DNA from: Flavobacterium micromati
GTDB lineage: Bacteria; Bacteroidota; Bacteroidia; Flavobacteriales; Flavobacteriaceae
Assembly (NCBI RefSeq): GCF_900129585.1
Contig: NZ_FQWF01000002.1
Coordinates: 62,001 to 126,000, forward strand
DNA length: 64,000 nt
Reading direction: 5' to 3'
Shown: positions 57,601 to 64,000 of the stretch, one piece after another
Position numbering within the stretch: position 1 is the first letter of the stretch
Layout: each line of letters opens with the position of its first letter
Notes under the pieces: generated by a model
Database searches by the model: none
What the model was told of the DNA's origin: nothing
The model's input: the letters and a program-made list of their open reading frames with translations, nothing else
Program-made: the position numbers and the translations under genes

Positions 57601-57986
57601 TTTGGAATAATTATGAAAATATTAAAACCTTCAAACCCAATTACAAAACAGGTAGAAGTGATATTGCTTTGGAATCAAAAGCATTAGAAAATTTAAAAGT
57701 ATATTTGAAAGTATTGGCAGGTAATGAAGAAAGCTTAGCAAACTTCGTAAAAATGCTAATAAAGGATTTAAAAAAATACCATACACTTTCAGTAAGAACA
57801 CTTGGCAGATTAGGAAGAAAAACAATTGATATAAAATCAAGCGAAAAAGAAATTAAAGCACTAACCAACGAGATTAATTGGGTTAGAAACCATTTTGGAG
57901 ATGATTATTTAGATAGAATTTTAAAAAGAGTAGACAATCAAAAAAATGAGGTAATTATTGCGGTGGAGAATAAAATTAATATCTAA
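54627..57986 (+). CDS. PLD-nuclease and SNF2-helicase fusion protein of the defence locus
   Basis: The 1119-residue protein starts with a phospholipase D-like domain: H134-A-K136 in NHAKLYLF, followed by GSSNLTRAGL, the HxK(x)nGSxN pattern of PLD nucleases. An SNF2 superfamily-2 ATPase follows: motif I DVVGLGKS (285-292), DEAH (362-365), LLTATPFNN, and C-lobe motifs TSDKLSEGFNL and QRVGRINR (818-825). PLD nucleases linked to helicases occur in ATP-dependent restriction systems such as CglI and NgoAVII, there as separate proteins. With the methyltransferase upstream, this is probably the restriction effector. Confidence 0.9.
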   Translation: MANNFITNNKTHKSLKGRLNTLIGISDELKFLVGFFYFSGWQELFENLKKNENLTLKLLVGLQVDQILNKIVEHGSQEEELSQDDQFNQFMTSMGNAINNEEMDTEAFYNQVEFFLQMLNEKRLTIRKTENSNHAKLYLFRLNEEQAEIQAMSGQFITGSSNLTRAGLSGQEEFNVEIKDYGFNDAETYFDELWERAIPISEIENRKEFLIQFIQHKSQAASVTPFEAYVLILKTYLDLQQQKQIKPEVENLLEEIGYKKYSYQTDAVNQALSIIEEYNGVIIADVVGLGKSVIASLIAKNLGKRGMVICPPGLIGDKTYSSGWWGYINDFKLYDWEVESRGKLEDLADTIQTKGIEVVIVDEAHYFRNQDTADYEALLTICRDRTVILLTATPFNNSPADIFSLLKLFIVPGKSGITIDDNLEGLFRGFNYKYKRLSDIIKNWNSNKPQKRQKAEALYVTMLNKELPVDIYIVRHETKILANQIKNIIASVVIRRNRLDLKEDYVYKAEVGDLSIVKDPVELFYHLTHEQSTFYDRILNEYFEENGRFKGAIYQPFSYEKIVDEEKLDEQGNRQFQQQQNLFDFMRRLLVKRFESSFGAFSQSIDRFLQVHILVRDFIEKSNGKYILDRGLIDKIKSYDEDDIDRVLGEYSKDLLNKKVPKNNTVYDVNDFQRKTEFLQDIENDIVVFQEIQAQLKVLKIVDNDPKRERIAEEIKAVLAADKNRKVILFSEYVDTIKHLEPYFREKFGIRLLVCDGKVSKELAKNLNTDYNAQYKGTQTNHFDVLLTSDKLSEGFNLNRAGVIVNYDIPWNPTRVIQRVGRINRIGTKVFDELYIYNFFPSEIGADIVKSREIAAQKMFLIHSSLGEDAKMFDEEEEPTASGLFNKLNQNPDEGGEVNTSTHIRNTYKDIEEKYPEVIKKISNLPTRVKTSKAFDKYQLNVLRKKGLSLFAQIIEKEEGIHTNITEVTFEELVVHSQCEFDENKLPLSKDFWNNYENIKTFKPNYKTGRSDIALESKALENLKVYLKVLAGNEESLANFVKMLIKDLKKYHTLSVRTLGRLGRKTIDIKSSEKEIKALTNEINWVRNHFGDDYLDRILKRVDNQKNEVIIAVENKINI

Positions 57987-58020
57987 AACCAGATAACTAA
58001 TTAAATTATTTAGTAAAAAT

Positions 58021-58113
58021 TTGTTTAACTTTATTTGTTGATGATGTCTCACAATAAATTATGTATTGGATTTTAAATTTACATTATTTAACTTTACAGA
58101 AAGTTGTTTAACT
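58021..58113 (+). promoter_or_regulatory. Three TTnTTTAACT motifs upstream of a small gene
   Basis: TTGTTTAACT occurs at 58021-58030 and 58104-58113, and TTATTTAACT at 58084-58093, all in the same orientation ahead of the small gene at 58169. The core equals the half-site seen at the light-response promoters. It may be an operator array or overlapping -33 elements. Confidence 0.4.
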
Positions 58114-58168
58114 ACGAATTTCATTTCAAAAAAATGAATCATTCTGATAAACCCTAAAAAAAATTGGA

Positions 58169-58315
58169 ATGAAAGAATATAAGAGATCGCTGGACCAACA
58201 AAAAATTATTGATTCAATGAGCAAAGTATACGAGAAACTAATCGAGTTCAAAAAGAAGTCAAATAGTGAATTAATCATCATGAAGGACAATAAAATAGTT
58301 AGCGTTAAGCCATGA
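58169..58315 (+). CDS. Small basic protein of unknown function (48 aa)
   Basis: The product reads MKEYKRSLDQQKIIDSMSKV at the start and SELIIMKDNKIVSVKP at the end. From memory, many Flavobacterium genomes carry short proteins ending in a similar xVVMxDxKIVxIKP, so it is likely real. A terminator follows 10 bp after the stop, which supports a gene. It is helical, basic and without a membrane segment. Its role is unknown. Confidence 0.6.
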   Translation: MKEYKRSLDQQKIIDSMSKVYEKLIEFKKKSNSELIIMKDNKIVSVKP

Positions 58316-58324
58316 AGAAACACA

Positions 58325-58352
58325 AAAAAAGCCCCAATTAAGGGGCTTTTTT
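58325..58352. terminator. Bidirectional terminator
   Basis: AAAAAAGCCCC (58325-58335) pairs with GGGGCTTTTTT (58342-58352) around AATTAA. It has T runs on both strands, serving the small gene and the convergent carB. Confidence 0.88.
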
Positions 58353-58371
58353 ACTATCTATATTTCAAGTA

Positions 58372-61224
58372 TTATTTACTCAAATACATTTTTCTTCTCG
58401 AATACAATTCATAAAACTGATCGTCTTTCAAGTCATCAATAAACAAGATGCTTTCTCCTGTTGATTTCATCTCTGGGCCTAATGCCTTGTTGACATTATG
58501 GAACTTACTGAAAGAGAAAACCGGTTGCTTGATTGCATATCCTTTTAATTGCGGGTTGAAAGTAAAATCAGTTACTTTATTGTGACCTAACATCACTTTT
58601 GTCGCATAATTCACATACGGTTCGCCATACGCTTTTGCGATAAATGGAACGGTACGAGACGCTCTTGGATTGGCTTCAATGATATAAACGATTTCGTCTT
58701 TTATAGCAAACTGTATATTAATTAAACCTACTGTTCGCAAGGCCAACGCTATTTTCTTCGTATGATCTTTTATTTGTTGCATTACAAGTTCGCCTAAGTT
58801 GAATGGTGGCAACGTAGCATTACTATCGCCTGAATGCACTCCGCAAGGTTCTATGTGCTCCATAATTCCTATGATATACACATTTTCACCATCGCAAATG
58901 GCATCTGCTTCAGCTTCAATAGCACCATCAAGATAATGGTCTAAAAGCAATTTATTCCCTGGAATAGTTTTCAATAAATTAATAACGTGCTCTTCGAGTT
59001 CTTGCTTGTTGATTACAATTTTCATTCCCTGACCACCTAACACATACGACGGACGAATCAATAATGGAAAGTCTAAAGTATCTGCTAAAGCAGAAGCTTC
59101 ATCAGCAGTTTCAGCAATCCCAAATTGTGGAAACGGAATATCTAATTCAGTTAGCAATTCAGAGAAACGGCCTCTATCTTCGGCTAAATCCAAAGCATCA
59201 AAGCTTGTTCCTATAATTTTGATTCCATATTTAGACAATTTTTCTGCTAATTTTAAAGCGGTTTGTCCGCCCAGTTGTACGATAACGCCTTCTGGTTTTT
59301 CATGTTGGATAATATCGTAAATATGTTCCCAAAAAACCGGTTCGAAGTACAATTTATCGGCGGTGTCAAAGTCAGTCGAAACTGTTTCTGGATTACAGTT
59401 AATCATGATCGTTTCATAGCCACATTCTTTGGCGGCAAGCACACCATGCACACATGAATAATCAAACTCAATTCCTTGTCCAATTCTATTTGGCCCTGAG
59501 CCAAGAACTACAATTTTCTTTTTATCAGTAACAATACTTTCGTTATCAACGTAACGTGTTCCGTCTGCTTTTTCAATTTCAGCTTCAAAAGTCGAATAGT
59601 AATATGGTGTTTTTGCTTTAAATTCGGCTGCACACGTATCTACTAATTTGAAAACTCTGTTAATATTCATGTCCATTCGCAGCGTATGAACCTGACTTTC
59701 AAGACAACCCATCATGTGCGCAATTTGTCTGTCGGCAAATCCTTTTTGCTTCGCTTCCAGCAATATTTCTCTTGGTAAAGAATCAATTTTATAATTAGAA
59801 ATTTCTTTTTCTAAAGTGTAAAGCTCTTCATATTGCTTCAAAAACCACATATCAATTTTTGTGATTTCATGAATACGACTCAATGGAATTCCAAGAGCGA
59901 TTGCATCATAAATCACAAAAACACGATCCCAACTCGCATAAGTTAGTTTCTCAATAATTTGCTCGTAGTTTGTATATCCTTTTCCGTCTGCTCCTAACCC
60001 ATTTCTTTTTATTTCCAATGATTGAGTAGCTTTGTGTAACGCTTCTTGGAACGAACGTCCAATTCCCATTACTTCCCCCACGGATTTCATTTGAAGTCCT
60101 AAAGTTCTGTCGGCGCCCTCAAATTTATCGAAGTTCCAACGTGGAATTTTCACAATCACATAATCTAATGTCGGTTCGAATAAAGCAGAAGTTGATTTGG
60201 TGATTTGGTTTTGCAATTCATCTAAATAGTATCCTAGCGCCAATTTAGAAGCAATTTTTGCAATAGGATAACCAGTCGCTTTTGATGCTAATGCAGAAGA
60301 ACGCGACACACGAGGATTAATTTCAATGGCTACAATATCTTCTTTTTCGTCAGGCGAAACGGCAAATTGCACATTACAACCTCCTGCAAAATTCCCAATA
60401 CTGCGCATCATCAAAATGGCATAATCACGCATTCTTTGAAAAGTACGATCCGATAATGTCATTGCTGGAGCAACCGTAATCGAATCACCAGTGTGGATTC
60501 CCATGGGATCCATATTTTCAATTGAACAGATAATGACAACATTGTCGTTCTTGTCTCTCAACAATTCCAACTCATATTCTTTCCAACCCATTAAAGCTTT
60601 GTCAATTAAAACCTCATGGATAGGTGACGCTTCTAAACCTCGAGTTAAAAGTTCATTAAAATCTTCTTTCTTGTAGACAATCGCGGCTCCAGTTCCACCA
60701 AGGGTAAACGAAGGACGAATCACTAATGGAAACCCAAATTCCTGCGCAATTTCTTTTCCTCTTAAATACGAAGTACAAATTTCGGCAGGTGCAGAAGGGA
60801 CATTTATTTTTTTAAGCAACTGTTTGAACTGCTCTCTGTCTTCGGTAATGTTGATGGCGTTAACGTCAACACCTATCATTTTTACTCCAAAATCAGCCCA
60901 AATTCCTTTCTCATCCGCTTCTAAACACAAGTTTAAAGCGGTTTGTCCGCCCATTGTAGGCAAAACCGAATCGATTTGTGGATGTGCTTTTAAGATTTCA
61001 ATAATGGATTTTGTAGTCAGCGGTTTCAAATAGATATGATCGGCCATCGATGGATCGGTCATAATTGTAGCTGGATTCGAATTGATTAAGATGACCTCAA
61101 TTCCCTCTTCACGAATAGAACGAGCTGATTGTGATCCTGCATAATCAAATTCACAGGCTTGACCAATAACAATAGGCCCTGAACCTATTATCAAAACGGA
61201 TTTAATGGATGTGTCTTTTGGCAT
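58372..61224 (-). CDS. carB: Carbamoyl-phosphate synthase large subunit
   Basis: CarB makes carbamoyl phosphate from bicarbonate, ATP and ammonia delivered by CarA, feeding pyrimidine and arginine synthesis. The 950-residue protein has the two homologous ATP-grasp halves: SVLIIGSGPIVIGQACEFDY at the start, FTLGGTGAAIV near residue 174, and IVVLGSGPNRIGQGIEFDYS opening the second half near residue 560, then YVLGGQGMKIV. It stops soon after the second synthetase unit, about 120 residues short of the E. coli enzyme. The C-terminal regulatory (MGS) domain is therefore mostly missing. The gene ends at a shared terminator. Confidence 0.95.
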   Translation of the reverse strand: MPKDTSIKSVLIIGSGPIVIGQACEFDYAGSQSARSIREEGIEVILINSNPATIMTDPSMADHIYLKPLTTKSIIEILKAHPQIDSVLPTMGGQTALNLCLEADEKGIWADFGVKMIGVDVNAINITEDREQFKQLLKKINVPSAPAEICTSYLRGKEIAQEFGFPLVIRPSFTLGGTGAAIVYKKEDFNELLTRGLEASPIHEVLIDKALMGWKEYELELLRDKNDNVVIICSIENMDPMGIHTGDSITVAPAMTLSDRTFQRMRDYAILMMRSIGNFAGGCNVQFAVSPDEKEDIVAIEINPRVSRSSALASKATGYPIAKIASKLALGYYLDELQNQITKSTSALFEPTLDYVIVKIPRWNFDKFEGADRTLGLQMKSVGEVMGIGRSFQEALHKATQSLEIKRNGLGADGKGYTNYEQIIEKLTYASWDRVFVIYDAIALGIPLSRIHEITKIDMWFLKQYEELYTLEKEISNYKIDSLPREILLEAKQKGFADRQIAHMMGCLESQVHTLRMDMNINRVFKLVDTCAAEFKAKTPYYYSTFEAEIEKADGTRYVDNESIVTDKKKIVVLGSGPNRIGQGIEFDYSCVHGVLAAKECGYETIMINCNPETVSTDFDTADKLYFEPVFWEHIYDIIQHEKPEGVIVQLGGQTALKLAEKLSKYGIKIIGTSFDALDLAEDRGRFSELLTELDIPFPQFGIAETADEASALADTLDFPLLIRPSYVLGGQGMKIVINKQELEEHVINLLKTIPGNKLLLDHYLDGAIEAEADAICDGENVYIIGIMEHIEPCGVHSGDSNATLPPFNLGELVMQQIKDHTKKIALALRTVGLINIQFAIKDEIVYIIEANPRASRTVPFIAKAYGEPYVNYATKVMLGHNKVTDFTFNPQLKGYAIKQPVFSFSKFHNVNKALGPEMKSTGESILFIDDLKDDQFYELYSRRKMYLSK

Positions 61225-61332
61225 TTTGTAGTGTGTTGTGTAGTTGTAGTATTTTATCGTAACTGTAAATTCTGTTTTTTAGTAGCCTAGTAGGCTGATT
61301 TTAAGACATTACGAGCCGACAAGGTATAAAAA

Positions 61333-61362
61333 AAGGCGATACTAAAAAAAGTAACGCCTTAT
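61333..61362 (-). terminator. Terminator of rpmH
   Basis: On the minus strand AAGGCGTTACT pairs with AGTATCGCCTT (one mismatch) and runs into T residues, about 20 bp after the rpmH stop. Confidence 0.75.
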
Positions 61363-61380
61363 TTATGTTTAAAAAAAACA

Positions 61381-61542
61381 TTATTTTTTGTGTCTTGGTT
61401 CACAAGAAACAGTCAATTTATGTCTTCCTTTAGCTCTTCTTCTAGCAAGAACTTTTCTTCCATTCGCAGAAGCCATTCTGTCCATAAATCCGTGCTTATT
61501 TCTTCTTTTTCTTTTCGATGGTTGAAACGTTCTTTTGCTCAT
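61381..61542 (-). CDS. rpmH: 50S ribosomal protein L34
   Basis: L34 is a small, very basic large-subunit ribosomal protein. The 53-residue product reads [20 protein letters not shown], then [20 protein letters not shown], matching L34 throughout, with a slightly longer C-terminus ([12 protein letters not shown]) as in Bacteroidota. It is monocistronic and ends at its own terminator. It is not next to rnpA or dnaA, the common partners in other phyla. Confidence 0.97.
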   Translation of the reverse strand: MSKRTFQPSKRKRRNKHGFMDRMASANGRKVLARRRAKGRHKLTVSCEPRHKK

Positions 61543-61675
61543 TGCTTTGTATCTTTAAAATCTTATTTATAGCTCTTCTTAATTTGGATACCGTTACCCG
61601 AAATCCGAGTGCAAATATACAAAGACTTTTTTTCCTCACAAGTAGTTTTGTAAAAATATTTTCAATTCATTTTAC

Positions 61676-61683
61676 TATATTTG
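61676..61683 (+). promoter_or_regulatory. -7 promoter element before the TPR-like membrane protein
   Basis: TATATTTG matches TAnnTTTG exactly and lies 21 bp before the ATG at 61705. A TTTG at 61647-61650 could be the -33 element, 25 bp upstream. Confidence 0.6.
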
Positions 61684-61704
61684 TGATCTTAAAATAATCA
61701 CAAC

Positions 61705-62220
61705 ATGTTTCACAGAAATATTAAACTTATTCTAGCCGGACTTATTATTGTTACTGGCGTTTGGCAATTTACAGAGAACAATATTGGCAACGGAATTTTC
61801 CTTTTACTAATAAGTGCATTCCCTATTTTCCTTTATTTCAAAAATGAATTTATTCTTTTAGCTTTTTTAAAACTAAGAAAACAAGATTTTGAAGGTGCTA
61901 AAAAATGGTTGGCTTACATAAAAAATCCAGAAACTGCTTTAATACAAAAGCAACAAGGTTACTTTAACTATTTACATGGAATTATGCTTTCTCAAACAAA
62001 TATTATTCAAGCGGAGAAATATTTCAAGAAAGCAATCGCATTAGGATTATCTATGGATATGGATTTGGCTGTAGCCAAATTAAATCTAGCTGGCGTTGCA
62101 ATGTCCCGAAGAAGAAAACTAGAAGCTACTACTTTGTTAAACGAAGCAAAAAAGCTTGACAAACAAAATATGTTGAAAGAGCAAATCACAATGATGAAAG
62201 ATCAAATGAAAAAATTATAG
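61705..62220 (+). CDS. Membrane protein with TPR-like C-terminus
   Basis: The 171-residue protein has two hydrophobic helices (residues about 7-25 and 28-46). A soluble helical part follows with TPR-like pairs: FEGAKKWLAYIKNPETALI, then GYFNYLHGIMLSQTNIIQAE and KYFKKAIALGLSMDMDLAVA. It is likely a membrane-tethered scaffold; partners are unknown. Exact promoter and terminator elements flank it, showing a single-gene unit. Confidence 0.75.
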   Translation: MFHRNIKLILAGLIIVTGVWQFTENNIGNGIFLLLISAFPIFLYFKNEFILLAFLKLRKQDFEGAKKWLAYIKNPETALIQKQQGYFNYLHGIMLSQTNIIQAEKYFKKAIALGLSMDMDLAVAKLNLAGVAMSRRRKLEATTLLNEAKKLDKQNMLKEQITMMKDQMKKL

Positions 62221-62228
62221 TTTTTAAA

Positions 62229-62262
62229 AGAGCCAAATGTTTGACATTTGGCTCTTTTTTTA
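62229..62262. terminator. Terminator between convergent genes
   Basis: AGAGCCAAATGT (62229-62240) pairs with ACATTTGGCTCT (62244-62255) around a 3-nt loop, followed by T residues on the plus strand. The minus-strand gene ends just beyond it. Confidence 0.85.
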
Positions 62263-62270
62263 TAATCAAA

Positions 62271-63164
62271 TCAATATCCACTTAAGGGAATTTCGATTTG
62301 GTATTTGTTACTAGTATTGTTTAACAATCTTGTTTCCCGGAGCCAAGGATTGTGAATCTTCAAAATTTTATAATTGATCCCTTGACTATTAGCAAAATCA
62401 GCCAAATCGGTAATAGAACTATCAATTATAATTTTTTGAGTTGGCAAAGATTCATATAAATCCTCGGATGCAATAGCAAAACCATATTTTTGCGGATTTT
62501 GCATAATTCCTTTTAAGGCTAAAATCCTAAAAACATAGCGAGCCGTTTCTTCGGTGAGAAGTAAATCATAATAATTAGATACTTTTTGAATCGAAATTTG
62601 TTTATTTACACCGCCCATTCCGCCGTTATAAGAGGCTGCGGCCAAAGTCCATGTACCAAATTTAGCTTTTGCTTTTAGCAAATAAGTGCATGCCGCTTGA
62701 GTTGATTTTTCTAAATCATAACGTTGATCCACATTTTCATTGACTTCCATTCCGAGTTCTCTAGCCGTTTCTGGCATGAATTGCCAAATACCTCTCGCTC
62801 CTGCTGATGAAACTGCATTGACCAGTCCACTTTCGATAACTGCTAAATATTTAAAATCATCAGGAATACCGTTCTTTTTTAAAATAGGCTCAATTACAGG
62901 AAAAGCACGATTTGCTCTTTTTATAGCCAAAATAGTGGAAGAGTGTAGATTTACATTTATCAGCAACTCTCGATCCATACGCTCTTTAACATCTGATATT
63001 TTCATCGGTGTTTCTTCCGCTGCAAAATCCAATTTCATTGGTAAAATATAACCAATTTCATTGGTAATATCTTTATTTTCTTTAGAATTTGATGCGGCAA
63101 AAATAAATATTCCACTGACAAAAATCACGATCAGGATTATTGCAACTTTATTAATTAATTTCAT
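62271..63164 (-). CDS. Membrane-anchored lytic murein transglycosylase (SLT domain)
   Basis: The enzyme cleaves peptidoglycan glycan strands, forming anhydromuropeptides. The 297-residue protein has an N-terminal membrane helix (residues about 6-24). The SLT domain has catalytic Glu111 in YLAVIESGL, then SSAGARGIWQFMPETARELG and LAAASYNGGMGGV, the family 1 lytic transglycosylase motifs. A LysM repeat, usual in MltD, is not evident; the last 60 residues are unassigned. It lies 41 bp after the upstream hydrolase gene. Confidence 0.9.
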   Translation of the reverse strand: MKLINKVAIILIVIFVSGIFIFAASNSKENKDITNEIGYILPMKLDFAAEETPMKISDVKERMDRELLINVNLHSSTILAIKRANRAFPVIEPILKKNGIPDDFKYLAVIESGLVNAVSSAGARGIWQFMPETARELGMEVNENVDQRYDLEKSTQAACTYLLKAKAKFGTWTLAAASYNGGMGGVNKQISIQKVSNYYDLLLTEETARYVFRILALKGIMQNPQKYGFAIASEDLYESLPTQKIIIDSSITDLADFANSQGINYKILKIHNPWLRETRLLNNTSNKYQIEIPLSGY

Positions 63165-63205
63165 CTTTTCTATTATTTTAATTTCATGTAATCATAAAAG
63201 TACAT

Positions 63206-63874
63206 TTATTTCTTTTCTGCTGCTAATATTATCGATGGTAGATTTTCGTTAAGCCATTTATATTTACTTAAAATCATGATGTGAGTTCCGCCTTTTACAA
63301 CAATACACTTGTTTATATATTTGATAGGGAAAACATCATCGGTATCGCCGTGAATATGAATTACATTTTCATCAATTACTGTTCTATCCCATAAAATTAT
63401 TTGTTCTACCGCCCATTTCAAATAGCGAATATCGCGCACTGCTAGAAATTTTTCATATAATTTAAGTCGTTTGTTAATAGTTGCACCAAACGAAAATTTA
63501 GCTAAATTTTCGATGTTCAAAATTAAACTCATTGGAATAAACTTATAAGCTTTAGTAGTTTTAGCCAATTTAAATCTTCTAGGAAATTCGAGATTACTTT
63601 TTACACTTGAAATAATAATTACTTTTTTAGCGTCAACAAAACGAGCCATTTCTTGAACTAAAATTCCACCAAATGAAACTCCAATTAACACTGGATTTGG
63701 ATGTTTTATATTATTCGCAATACGCTCTGCGTAATTCTTTAAAGATTCGTGATCAAATGGTATTTCCCATTTTAATAGATGTACTTCAAAATCGGCTTCT
63801 GGCAGAATGATTCTTTCAAAAATGGAAGTGCTTGCTGCCAATCCTGGCATCATATAAACGTGTATTTTACTCAT
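63206..63874 (-). CDS. Cytoplasmic alpha/beta hydrolase
   Basis: The 222-residue protein has a compact alpha/beta hydrolase fold without a signal peptide. It has VYMMPGLAASTSIFERI as the oxyanion strand region, GVSFGG with nucleophile Ser67, HIHGDTDDVFPI with the likely catalytic Asp, and GGTHIMIL with the His. The substrate is unknown. It may share a transcript with the downstream transglycosylase. No gene is seen in the last 125 bp of the window. Confidence 0.85.
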   Translation of the reverse strand: MSKIHVYMMPGLAASTSIFERIILPEADFEVHLLKWEIPFDHESLKNYAERIANNIKHPNPVLIGVSFGGILVQEMARFVDAKKVIIISSVKSNLEFPRRFKLAKTTKAYKFIPMSLILNIENLAKFSFGATINKRLKLYEKFLAVRDIRYLKWAVEQIILWDRTVIDENVIHIHGDTDDVFPIKYINKCIVVKGGTHIMILSKYKWLNENLPSIILAAEKK

Positions 63875-64000
63875 AGTGTTTTTAACGATTTTATAACGTT
63901 ATTCCGTTTTATAATCTCGAATTTTGCCTAAAATTAAATTTTTATTTTAAACTTTCCCCACTTTCTTTTTTAATTAGTGATACTTTATGACAACACAACT

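Noticed and set aside
48901..57986. DISARM or BREX assignment
   Set aside because: The marker genes drmA/drmB, or the BREX phosphatase pglZ and large ATPase brxC, are not present in the window.

Overview
The window looks like a chromosomal segment from a Flavobacterium-like member of the Bacteroidota. It is AT-rich. Several genes are preceded by the Bacteroidota -7 promoter element TAnnTTTG, Shine-Dalgarno sites are not evident, and a secreted protein ends in a type IX secretion sorting domain. The ribosomal protein L34, carotenoid and photolyase genes fit the same group. All calls come from reading the sequence and from memory of protein families; no database search was run.

Layout. 1-6.2 kb: cobalamin salvage and uptake (bluB fragment, a DUF71 ATPase, cobU, a cytoplasmic BtuF-like protein on the minus strand; a lipoprotein-permease-ATPase importer on the plus strand). 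6.2-7.8 kb: two RNA-modification enzymes and a small acidic protein. 7.9-20.8 kb: a complete type II-C CRISPR-Cas locus. It has a divergent tracrRNA, a 1541-residue Cas9, an IS200-like/RAYT-type transposase with palindromic repeats wedged between cas9 and cas1, then cas1, cas2 and an array of 75 repeats and 74 spacers. 20.8-27.9 kb: a secreted nuclease with a type IX sorting domain, rmuC, a thioesterase and small secreted proteins.

27.9-43.3 kb is a light-response supercluster. It has a TIGR01777 epimerase, a TetR-like regulator, an ABC1 kinase, a 44-residue DUF2256 zinc-ribbon protein, three cryptochrome/photolyase paralogues, a TIGR03643 protein, two Rossmann-fold proteins, folE, an SRPBCC protein, crtZ-crtB-crtI and a MerR regulator. 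The regulator keeps the W-x9-EH and ExHxxG motifs of cobalamin-dependent photoreceptors (CarH/LitR type). 43.8-48.7 kb holds a secreted hydrolase, an ECF sigma factor with a membrane partner, and a tandem pair of DUF808 membrane proteins.

48.9-58.0 kb is a second defence locus. A large Eco57I-like DNA methyltransferase and a fused PLD nuclease-SNF2 helicase enclose two unknown small genes, a relic copy of the methyltransferase 3' end, and a putative DNA-binding protein paired with a Doc-type toxin. This is the best candidate for an under-described system. 58.2-64 kb is housekeeping: a small conserved-looking protein, carB, rpmH, a TPR-like membrane protein, a lytic transglycosylase and a hydrolase.

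How the parts may fit: the cobalamin genes could supply the cofactor for the MerR photoreceptor that probably controls carotenoid and photolyase genes, and folE could supply a pterin antenna. The CRISPR locus and the methyltransferase-helicase locus are independent anti-phage layers. These links are inferences.
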